Origin: Phycomyces nitens
Lineage: Eukaryota > Mucoromycota > Mucoromycetes > Mucorales > Phycomycetaceae
NCBI GenBank assembly: GCA_022702545.1
Contig: JAHRBC010000003.1
Location: 5,518,001-5,582,000 of the forward strand
Direction of reading: 5' to 3'
Length of the DNA stretch: 64,000 bases
Shown: positions 44,319-54,023 of the stretch, in pieces
Numbering within the stretch: the stretch's first letter is position 1
Layout of the letters: every line of letters starts with the position of its first letter
Position numbers and translations under genes: made by a program
Notes under the pieces: generated by a model
The model's input: only the letters and a program-made list of their open reading frames with translations
Databases searched by the model: none
What the model was told of the DNA's origin: nothing

Positions 44319-45348
44319 ATGAAGTTACGTACCCGAATGATAGTTGCTCTGGCCGGTGTCGGGTTCATGGGCCTGGCAACTATCTTTGGTTTTTACAGGA
44401 CACCAATCATGGCAGGCAAGCATTAGGCTCATCAAATCAGCATTCTAAATTGTCATTGGACTTTAGCCATTCAGAATGGTGCAGTCAAATTACGCATCAC
44501 ACCATATAGCTCACTCTTGGCTGTCTTACTGATCATTATTGTGTCTATTCCTCCCATGATCGGCTTCGTGTCTATGGTTACCCTGACTGGGTTTGTCTAT
44601 GGATTTCCCGGGGGTGTCCTCCCAGCAACCACTGGTAAGCCCAACCCAGTCTCGAGTATATATATGTATATTATTACTAACCAGAGCCAAATAGGTGCCA
44701 TGATTGGATCCTCGCTTGCGTTCTTGCAAGTGAAAATAACCTGGAAATCCACTAGAAGCTAACCTTTGTCAATCTAGTATCATTCGTCGATACCCCCTTG
44801 CTAGATTTATCCATCTTTCGCCTTCTAGACAGATTACCTACAAGGCACTCGAGGAAGCAATTGCACAGGGTGGATTGAGGGTAAGAAATCTATCCGGGGA
44901 CTATCTTTTTTTTGTTTACTTTTAAATATTTATCTAGATCATGATTCCCCTCCGTCTAAGTCCTCTTCCGTGGCCATTGGTGACCTTGCTGTTCTCCATG
45001 ATCCCAAACTCTCGATGGTCAGATTTCTTGATTGCTACAAGTGTCGGCATGATCAAGGTTATGCTCGAGGTATGGATTGGGTCTCAATTGGCCAATCTGT
45101 CTGATCCAAATCTTCCGCCGTCTGCACATCGGGTGGCACTGGGCATGATGTGTGGTGGGTTTGTGTTGTTGATCGCAATTGGCTTCTGGCTCTATCGTCT
45201 GACAATGGCCAAGGCGGGGCAATTGGCAGACAGAGGTATACCCGAGAATATTGACGAAACCCAACAGCTATTGATCTACAAACAAACAGATCTTGAAGCA
45301 GCCGACCCGAACGTAAATAAGAATGATACCAAAATCCAATTGAAATAA
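44319..45348 (+). CDS. Tvp38/TMEM64 (DedA/SNARE-associated) family membrane protein
   Basis: Five exons (44319-44415, 44467-44634, 44695-44725, 44778-44880, 44938-45348) give 269 aa. Introns 1 and 3 have GC donors (GCAAGC and GCAAGT). Only these keep the frame into AIQNGAVKL and into IIRRYPLARFIHLSPSRQ, while the flanking introns are normal GT-AG. The protein has an N-terminal membrane segment, IPPMIGFVSMVTLTGFVYG, then GAMIGSSLAF, the IMIPLRLSPLPWPLVTLLF segment and GVLP-type small-residue motifs found in the VTT domain. Further membrane helices and a hydrophilic tail with an LxxLL-like QQLLIY follow. Family members act at the Golgi/endomembranes, and relatives (VMP1, TMEM41B) are lipid scramblases. 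The exact role here is unknown. Confidence 0.85.
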
Positions 45349-45619
45349 GATTTGTCATTTGACATGGATCTAAACAAACTTTTACATGTATACACATAAT
45401 AATCTCGAATCACTATTTACTTTACTTTACTTTTTTTCAAGAGAAATACCCTTTTATATATATATCTCTATACTTTAATATAATAATAATAATAATAATA
45501 ATATACTGTATGTATTGGTGCGATTGATACTAGGTGGATAACAGAACAAGTATGGAGGCTGCATATAAAATAAAAAGAAGATATTAATCAATGGATCTCT
45601 AGATGATCCTAAACTTACT

Positions 45620-45899
45620 TTATGGTTCTGGCAAGACAATTGTATCAAACTTTTGCTTGCATTTCTTGCACACACACTGCAAAAAATATTGAGTCTTTAG
45701 ACAGCTACTCACGATCCAAGACCCTTACCACTCTTCGCCCTCGGTAACCACACAAATAAGGGATGACAAGAATAGCAAACAGCAAGGTTCCATTAGTATA
45801 GTGCATTCTAAGTTCATGCAGGCCACCGTCTATACATGTCCTCCCCAGCGACTCTTGAATACGGTAGCGTTCTCGGACAAACTCTGGTACATCTTCCAT
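45620..45899 (-). CDS. Small 75-aa membrane protein with CxCxxC motif
   Basis: Two exons (45899-45729 and 45676-45620), joined by a 52-nt GT-AG intron in phase 0, give 75 aa. The start is MEDVPEFVRERYRIQES. A single hydrophobic segment TLLFAILVIPYLCGY is followed by a basic RGRR and then CVCKKCKQKF and the end DTIVLPEP. The splice is convincing because the downstream piece opens exactly with the Cys cluster and is too short to be seen as an ORF. The C-terminal motif could bind a metal or form disulphides. I do not recognise a family. It is convergent with the Tvp38-family gene and lies about 170 bp beyond the 3' end of the MATE gene on the same strand. Confidence 0.55.
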
Positions 45900-46070
45900 A
45901 TTAAGCACACGCCAGACCCAAGGAAGAGAGGGAAAAAAAAAGAGTAGAATGAAAATGATTATTTTTATTTTTATTTGATATATGAAATATATATAATAAT
46001 AATATAAAATGATGGAATGGGGTTTTAATCAATTGTATGGATAAATGTGCATGAACAAGTCACATTTGGC

Positions 46071-47595
46071 TTAGGCCGTCTCTTCATCCTCTGGATGCTT
46101 TATTGCTACTTCTTCACGGGTGCGACACTCGGCCTTGAGAGCCTCGGCATTCCAGTTGGTAGTCCATACAAACACAACCGTAACAAGACAGGATGCAATG
46201 AGTGCGCCAACCAAGCCAGCCCAAATGCCAGATAGTCCCCATCCCCAGCTGAAGCAGAGGTAGAATCCAACAGGCAGAGCACACACATAGTATGCCACCA
46301 GATTGCACCAGGCACCAACATGCTGGCGGCCTTGTCCGTTCAATACACCATCTGCAATTCCGGCAATGTTATCAGCAAACACAAAGAGTGCAACCCACGG
46401 CAAAAGTTTGGCCACCGAGGACACGACGTCCGGATCGCTGGTGAACATGTAGGCCCATGTCTGGCGAAAGACGAGCAGTAAAAGACTGTTGAATCCTGCA
46501 ACAGCCACGGCAGCATAGATGGCAGTATGGGCAGCTATTCTGGCCTGCTGAGGACGCTGAGCACCCAAGAGGTTTCCGACACGGTTTGCAGACGCAATAC
46601 CAACACCAAACGGAAGGGTGTAAAGGGCAGTGATGGAAGTCAAGACAACGCTCTGTGCACCCAGACTAGTGGTATCAATCCAGCTCGCACCAAAAGCAAT
46701 GATCTCATAGGCCCATGTCTCTGTACAAATCAGAAGAATTCCAGGGATGGCAAGTTTGGACATGGGACCCCACGCACGCCAGTCAAAGGCTTGACGGGTT
46801 GACCATTCTGGCCACACTTGGTAGCCGTCTACTCGGTAGATATAGAGGGCCATGGAAAAGACGATTAGCCAGTAGGTCAGACAGCTGGCCAATGGAGCAC
46901 CCGAGAAACCAAGGCCAAATGTAGAAGACCAGACCAATACGTAGCTGAGGAGGATGTTGACGGGAGCTCCCATGAGGAGAACAAGAGTTGGAGCACGGAA
47001 GATGCCTTGGGCTTGCAGCATTTTCTTGAGGGCCTCAAAGATGGCAAAGGCTGGTGCACCCAGTATCATCCAGCGCACATAGCAGCCTGCAAGACGAGCA
47101 ACTTCGGGGTCCTGTCTCAGCAACAGAAACACTGATTCTGCAAACCACCATAAGACGCACACGGGGATATAGAGTACTGACAAGAAGGCAAGGCAGCGCT
47201 GCACATGCAGACCGACGATCTTCTTGTCGTCTGCACTGGTGAATGCCTGGGAGCATAGGGTATCAAGGGCCAGCGTTCCACCTGTGGCAACCGAGAGACC
47301 AGTGACGGTGACGAACATGCTGCCCAGGGAAGCCGAAGCGAGTTCGGTAGCACCCTACAACCTTGCTAGTTAGTTTCTTTTTTCTTCAAAAAATAAAAAA
47401 GAAGCATGATGATTTGACTTGACATACCAAATGGCCGGCACTGATTACGCTTACACTCTGGAGACTGTTCTGCAAGAGGTAGCTGAGGACAAGAGGCATT
47501 GCATTGTTGACGAGCCATTTGAATTCTTGTCTGTATGGCTTTGAGACCAAGGCACTCTTGGAGGACAAGAGAGGGGTATTTTCTGTCGGTGACAT
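46071..47595 (-). CDS. MATE-family multidrug/metabolite exporter
   Basis: Two exons (47595-47428 and 47354-46071), GT-AG, phase 0, give 483 aa, close to the usual MATE length. The protein has about twelve membrane segments. Diagnostic segments include MPLVLSYLLQNSLQSVSVISAGHL joined to GATELASASLGSM across the intron. GGTLALDTLCSQAFTS follows, then PALVLLMGAP-like GIFRAPTLVLLMGAPVN and TWAYEIIAFGASWID. The second-half repeat is ALYTLPFGVGIASANRVGN, with DNIAGIADGVLNGQGRQ further on. Eukaryotic MATE proteins export cationic or hydrophobic compounds, usually driven by protons, at the plasma membrane or vacuole. The short N-terminal TENTPLLSSK resembles an acidic-dileucine-like vacuolar sorting motif, which is inference. 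Confidence 0.93.
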
Positions 47596-50245
47596 TTTTC
47601 TGTTGCTATTGTTGCTTATGGTAATATAATGATATTATTGTCGTATATGTTCTGTATGGGATGTTTCGAATGTGTGTTCATCAAATCACAAGTGGGGGAT
47701 GCCGTAGATTGAGGCTTGTAAGGGCACAAAGAAGAGGGAGAGTTGTAGATGCTGAAAACAGAGGAGTTGAACCCTTTTTATACTTGAGATCCGGCTGCCT
47801 TTTTAGCTTTCTTTGGCCCCGCCTCATTTAAGACGGAGTATGGCCTTTTTTTTTCTTTACAGCCAAAAGACAATCTTTCAGGTGCCATAATATTTTCCTG
47901 GTCTTCAAGAGACTTGTGTATCTACTAACGTCAGACCACCCCCCTCTCTCATCTCCTCCTATATCCTAAAATCAATGTATGGCATCATCACAAAGCAGCC
48001 CAGAATAGACTGTCTGTAGCATTATTGGTCAGCATCACTTTTAACTGATGTGTGTCTTGCCAATCTCGGCCTGCTTTTGTCTGAAAAGTAAAAGAGTGGC
48101 AAGTGCTTACCAATAAGCTAATGCTCTCTTGCCAAACAAAGACATCGTCAGAGATATTGGCGGTGCACAGACTGAATAACAAGGTTTTCATTCTCTTCTC
48201 ATCCTCACACAACGATTAAAGGCGGAGTCGGACCTCTTTAATCATATACAAGGGAAAAAAAAGCTTTTTTTTTTAATTATTATTATTATTATTAGTTTCT
48301 TTGGTTTCCGCCAGCTTCATCAACTGTCAGTTATTTATTAACATTTGGACAGGACCCTCAGATTCTTTGGGTCTATAGACAGCATGTTTGTATTCTGAGG
48401 CTAATTTGACCCAGAAAAACAATATAATGGATCTGGCCACTGTGTATCTTGTAATTTGTGATACGCTCGAGGATGTATTTAACCAATTGATTTACGGAAT
48501 GGTGGATAAAAGAGGTCGGTCTAGTCGGTTCCAATCCTAATAATAATTTGGATGCTTGGTACATTTTTAAAGAAGAAGAAAAAAAAACTTTTTTTTATAT
48601 TATTATAAATCCAGGCCAATTTGGGTGCGCCCAATGGTAGAGCTAGAGGGGACAAGAGACTACCAATGGAATTAGCAAATGCTCTCAAGGATCAAAGGAA
48701 TTGATCAATATAGAACCATTTGGGCGTACGATAAAACCACAACTGCAGGAGGTAGATCCAATATACATATATATATATAAAGGATCTTAAATGCTATAAA
48801 GGGGTGCAAAGGACCAAAGCTCGCAAACATTGTCATTGATAGGCCTGATTTCACATAATATAATTAGAGATGTATCTAGAAAGGATTCACAGAGAGCACT
48901 AGGGTCTAGTTGAAGAAGAGGCTTTCAGTAATGAAATCACATAAAGAGCACAATAGGTTTAGGTGTTTAGGTGTTCGGCTTGTTTAACTGAAGTGTCACA
49001 CCAGGATCCAGACCGCTGTAACCCTTTTGAAACTATAATTTTTAATCGGCAAAATTCAACTAGCCACCTTTGCTTTCATTATCCAGCAAGAATATACATT
49101 GGTCTATTGGATATAACTACACCGTCTAATTGACCTATTCAAGATGTAATTACCACAAAGACATTATAAAATGTAAAATATATGTATTTTAAAAGGCACC
49201 AAGAGAATCCAATGCACCAAACCTTTTTTTAAAATACTGACAGCTACTTTAAAATATAAAACAACATCTTTAGACACGCCAACAAAATCACACTTGGTAA
49301 TTTTGCTCGCAAGCCATGTTAGAATGTCCCACAAAGATCTGATTCTACTGTCCGGCTGTTTTTAAAGAATAAGAGATTTATATTTCAAGTATCAAATATC
49401 AAAAAAGATTGAAAAAATGGGGTATTATTAAGCAGCTTGATGTTCAAGTTGACTTGGCACATTGAGAATACACCTCTAGAGGGTCAATGTAAACATTGGT
49501 TTAGATCCCAAAGATTAATCTATAGTGATTGTTTCATGCTTTGAGTCTCTCTTGTCCTGGAAACTCATCTTGTTCACTCCAAAGGTCTGATTAGAATAAG
49601 TTTACTTATAGGCCAATATTGTAAGAGAATGAAATGTGAATTTGACAGGACGATTCTAAAAGGACTTGGAGTTTGCATGTCAGACCTATCAAGATATAAC
49701 ATTCAGATGGATATAAAAACACGTTGAGATGATCTAAAACTCCCCTTATTGACAGTCAATGGTATCACAAGCCAGTTTGCCTGTCTGCATACTTTAGGCA
49801 AATAGAATAAAACCCTTGGAATTTACCTTTGTGTGTTTATAGGCTTTGTAAAGTTGGTTACAAGATGGTCTATAGACACAAAGGCAAACATTAGCAAAGA
49901 GACATTTGATGACCTTTTCTTTTCTTTCAACAGAGTAGTACAGGTTTTATATTAAAATAAAAGATAAGATTGAGAAAGATCTCTTGGAGATCTCTGCGTC
50001 ACAGATACAGCACAAAATAATTGACCGACACTGAATAAATGGCTGTTGGGGCCATATGTTTGTAGTAATCAAGAATATATTGTTCTTGTGCCAAAAGAGG
50101 TGTATCGAATCAGCCCTAGGATTTCCGTTGTAAAAGCAGTCTCCATGATAAGAGCAATATGGCTGAATTGAGGATACATATTTATCCACAATGCCTGGAT
50201 TTATTTATTTATTATGAGAGGTCTACTCAACCAGACCATGCTATA
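47596..50245. other. Gene-poor intergenic region
   Basis: About 2.6 kb with no supported gene. It contains the 5' flank of the MATE gene, poly-T/ATT runs near 48265-48300 and an AT microsatellite near 48765-48780. Open frames up to 80 codons show no family match. Confidence 0.45.
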
Positions 50246-51191
50246 CTACCAGTCATTGACCTTGCAGACATCCAGACTTCTTCCCTTGACTGTGGAGTTG
50301 CCCTCCAAATCAAATTTCCAATTGTGCTTTGTGCACACGAGAGTCTTGCCCAGTACATTTCCCCAGGTCACTAGATCGACTCCCTTGTGAGGGCAGAATC
50401 GATTGCATTCGTACACTCCATCTGTCGTATGGACACGGATTCGATTGGCATTAACTGGCTCAATGGGTCTACCAGAGAACACCTTTTTGGAACTCTCAGG
50501 AACCTCGGTTGTAGATTCAGCTGTTGGAGTCGTAGGCACAGTTGCAGTCACCGTCTTCTCATCTTCAGAGCTATCTGATGAATCGTGTTTTTTGGTGTAG
50601 GAGCCCTTCTTTTCTATAATTTCCCATTGTCTTTTAGTCAAAAAAATACAGCCACATAAACATACTTTTCTGAGACTTTGGATAAACGGCGGCTCTAAGG
50701 AGGTCTCTGACCAGGGGGAGCAATGGGATAACCTATCACACAGTTTATTGATGTCTAGTAACTCTTGGACTCACCTTCCAGCTATTGTCTGACAGATCAC
50801 GAAGATCACGGACCTATGATCTAGATTAGTGTTTGATACATGGCTGATCTACTTACAAAGCCAAGTCTATTGGCCTCAAGAATGTCAATGTCGCTGTCAA
50901 TCTGCTCTTCAGTCCATGATCTCTCCTTGCCAATCTGCTCTATCAATGTGGAAGTCCTCTAGAGATCCAAATGTTAGTTTGTAGTCATTGTGATGAATAG
51001 GAATCTAACCATGGAATCTGGCAAGGGCACATTCTCGATCTCTAACATTTTTCATTTCTTTCTTTTAAAAAAAATACTGGTTGGCTTTATTATCGTTTCA
51101 ATTTACCATAACCCACTTTCTTGCCAGACGAGGCAGGAAGTGAGTCAAGATAGGACTGGTACATGTCAAAGCTCTTTTTGTTTTTGCCCAT
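50246..51191 (-). CDS. Rieske [2Fe-2S] domain protein
   Basis: Six exons (51191-51107, 51041-51010, 50958-50857, 50813-50775, 50694-50666, 50630-50246) give 223 aa; all introns are GT-AG and phases agree. Exon 5 is only 29 nt. An alternative acceptor 80 bases away gives a frame that stops before the Rieske domain. The N-terminus is MGKNKKSFDMYQSYLDSLP and a Ser/Thr-rich linker follows near residues 110-140. The Rieske domain has Cys175-x-His177 (RFCPHKGVDL) and Cys195-x2-His198 (LVCTKHNWKF), 17 residues apart, the full ligand set for a 2Fe-2S cluster. There is no membrane anchor, so it resembles soluble Rieske-type ferredoxins or oxygenase electron-transfer partners more than the bc1 subunit. 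The precise role is unknown. Confidence 0.85.
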
Positions 51192-51232
51192 AATAATAAA
51201 GTAGTGTAAGTAAAAAGAGAAGGGTCTGGGTT

Positions 51233-52180
51233 TCAATAAGACATGGCAGAGGGATTCAAGACATGGATCTCATATATGCACTCGGTAATACAATTCATCA
51301 AGTGATCGATTGTTTGTTGCTTCTGCTCAAGGGTCTGATGTTCCTCACTGGCCAGCATCTCAGCAACCAGTCCCTTGACCTCTTCTACCATCTGGTATGT
51401 ATCTGCTGCTTCCTCTGCTGATCTATCGACCTCTTCTTTCAGCTCAAGATAGCCGGGCAAGCTCTCAAAAGACAATTGGATATCCTTGATTTCATTTTCA
51501 ACCTCCTCAGTCGCCTCCTCCATCAATTCAACTTCTTCCTGGAGCCGTCTGGTCTCCTTCTTCTCGGTTTGAAGGCGCTCTTGTCCCCTTTCTCGCTTTT
51601 GCCGAACAAGATCCACCTTTTGCCGAAGTTGTGCCATGTGCTGGTCGGATACTTGGGACTCCGGTAAAGCATTGACCTGTTCTGGCTTGGTTGGTACGAC
51701 AACCCGACTCTCTTCCTCAGAGGCTGGTGCCTTGAAGGTTTGGGATGCAAGCTGGCTCTCCTGATAAGCCACCGTCCCAAATACATTTTCGGATGGTGAC
51801 CGGCGAGGAAACTCTAATGGGTCTTTGTAAATGTCACGAAGGGGGCTTCTGTATTGAGTATCTTGACCAGACAGCTTAAAGACATTTTTTTTATTCAACA
51901 TTTTATCAAGAAAGATATTCCAACATACATTCAAAATACCTTTTCTTTAGGATTCACTGGATTGACATTTTTGGAATCCAATCCATCCTTGCCCAATGTG
52001 ATCTAGATTTATAATGTTATTATTATTATTATTTAAAAAAGAAGTTTAATTGATTCCATTTTGATTGTTATCATTAAAGATTAGATCAAGTGATATTCAC
52101 CAGACTAGATCAACCATTACCTTGTGGGAAATGGTGCCTGGTGATGGTGAACGTGGGTTCTCTCGGTTAATCGCACTCAT
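51233..52180 (-). CDS. Coiled-coil protein of unknown function
   Basis: Three exons (52180-52121, 52002-51940, 51874-51233), GT-AG, phase 0 throughout, give 254 aa. The N-terminal third is Ser/Pro-rich and basic (MSAINRENPRSPSPGTISHK, then KSNV-like linker and SPLRDIYKDPLEFPRRSP) with several SP sites. About residues 130-240 form a long predicted coiled coil rich in Glu, Lys and Gln (VDLVRQKRERGQERLQTEKK, LQEEVELMEEATEEVENEI). The end is ECIYEIHVLNPSAMSY. The layout, phospho-site-rich N-terminus plus coiled coil, would suit a kinetochore, spindle-pole or repair scaffold, but I recognise no family and make no functional claim. It starts about 245 bp from the 3' end of the epoxide hydrolase gene on the same strand. 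Confidence 0.7.
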
Positions 52181-52425
52181 TTGACTATTGGTAAAGAAAA
52201 AGAAGACGATTGGTGATTTACAAGTTACTGATTACTGAAAAGTGACGTGGACTTTATTTTTTATATTCCCCATTGCATTTAAAAGAGCATACACACATAT
52301 ACATATACAATATTTATACAACATTGGAATATTTGCTTGTGGTTTATGCCATTCGATACAGCCAAGGCAGACAATGTTTATTGGATATAAATAGGCCCAA
52401 TGTCTTGTTCATCACAAGAAGACCA

Positions 52426-54023
52426 CTAGGAGAAGGCCTGTAATCCAACATTCTTTGTAAAGCGTTGAATATCATCCAGCAAGAGGTCGCTTTCTTCAAG
52501 TGCTGCAAAATGTCCACCCTAAAATGGTCAATTGGGAATTTGGATTAGCTGTCAAGACCCTTGGAGTTTTATAGAATTGTACACTATTTACCAATTTGTG
52601 TTCCGAGAGGAAGGTCAGGTTGGATGTGAGATTAACCCACTCTGCTGGCATCTATAGATTTCCACACACACAAAAACTATCATTAATCCTGTGTAGTCTA
52701 ACTTGACTTGCCTTCATAATCTCGGCCTCAAAGATAGAATAACCCATAGGAATAGTAACGCCTTCACTCCATAGACCTTCCAGATCCTTTGCATGGAAAA
52801 CTTCATAGTACAGGCGAGTAGAGGGACCAATGGACCTTGTCATCCAGTAGATTGTTCTATAACACCGATTATTGCATGTACATCGTATTTACTGGTTTGA
52901 TATATCAATCTTACAATTGAGTCAAGAACTCATCTGAAGAGATTGTGTCGGGCAGAACAGTCGTTTCAGCGTCTCCGGGATGATAAGTCCATGCATGGTA
53001 CTTTTCCAATATCCAAGCTAGTACCATCTTTTATTAATACCTCCAAGATTTCCTAAACCCATTTCTTTACATACCCAAAAGCCCCACAGGGCTGTCTGTG
53101 AGAGAGTAGGCCAATGTATAGGGACGTGTGCCTTGAATTCCACGGTAGCCAGCATCAGGATTGTTCTCGACATCCATAAAAGACCGACCAATAATTCGAA
53201 CCACATCCTTTCCATAGACACTGTCAAATCCAAGAGGAATACTAGAGACAAATTTGGCGACCTTTAAAGGATTGTAAAGGACATTCTTGATTGTGGGAAG
53301 TGGAGGAACGCATACAGGCATTGTAGTCAAAAATGCCTTGCAATTTTCAGACTTTTTTATTGCGATCCATTTTCCAATGAGAGCTCCCCAGTCGGTACCG
53401 AATAGCACTAGAGAATCAAAACAAAGGATGTGAGAAACCAAACAAGTGTGATAAACGTGAATTACTATATTTGGTATAGCCGAGCTTAACCATTAGGGCA
53501 TTAAGAATAATTCCCATCTTTGCACAGTCGTAGCCAGTGGTAGTAGGAGGAGCCGAAAAGCCATAGCCAGGAAGACTTGGGACAACAACATGATATTTCT
53601 GTAACAAGAGCAGATGTTAACTCCTAATCAAATACATGGTTTTCCTACCTGTCCACCATTGACACCATCTCTCAGAGGCTCAATGAGTTTATGAAACTCA
53701 TAAAATGTGGACGGCCAGCCATGAAGTAGCATAATAGGAATAGCATTGTCATCAGAAGAAGGTTCATGGACAAAATGCAGATTGATATCCTCCACTTCTC
53801 CCCGGTAATGTTTCCAGCGGTTCATTTCTTCACGCGATTTTTCCCAGTTAAACGCGTTTCTCCACGTTTCAACCAAAGGCTTCACGGCCCAACGAGGTGC
53901 TCCATAGGACCAGCCAACATTAGGTTCAAGTTCTTGAGGATAATGCACATCCTCTAGCCTATCCATAAGCTCTTTGCTTTGCTTTTCGGAAAGACTGGGG
54001 ATGCTAAAAGGTACGAATGTCAT
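52426..54023 (-). CDS. Epoxide hydrolase (microsomal type, EHN + alpha/beta hydrolase)
   Basis: Seven exons (54023-53649, 53598-53466, 53407-53075, 53017-52915, 52856-52712, 52651-52592, 52518-52426) give 413 aa with matching phases. The intron after EAEIMK has a GC donor (GCAAGT); the other five are GT-AG. The N-terminal EHN domain (FSIPSLSEKQSKELMDRL, WSYGAPRWAVKPLVETWR) is followed by the oxyanion motif HGWP (101-104). PSLPGYGFSAPP follows, then the nucleophile Asp175 in GTDWGALIG. The cap has tyrosines. The C-terminal GGHFAALEE carries His386. These match microsomal/juvenile-hormone-type epoxide hydrolases, which open epoxides with water through an ester intermediate on the Asp. The substrate may be a xenobiotic or fatty-acid epoxide. 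No N-terminal membrane anchor is seen. Confidence 0.93.
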
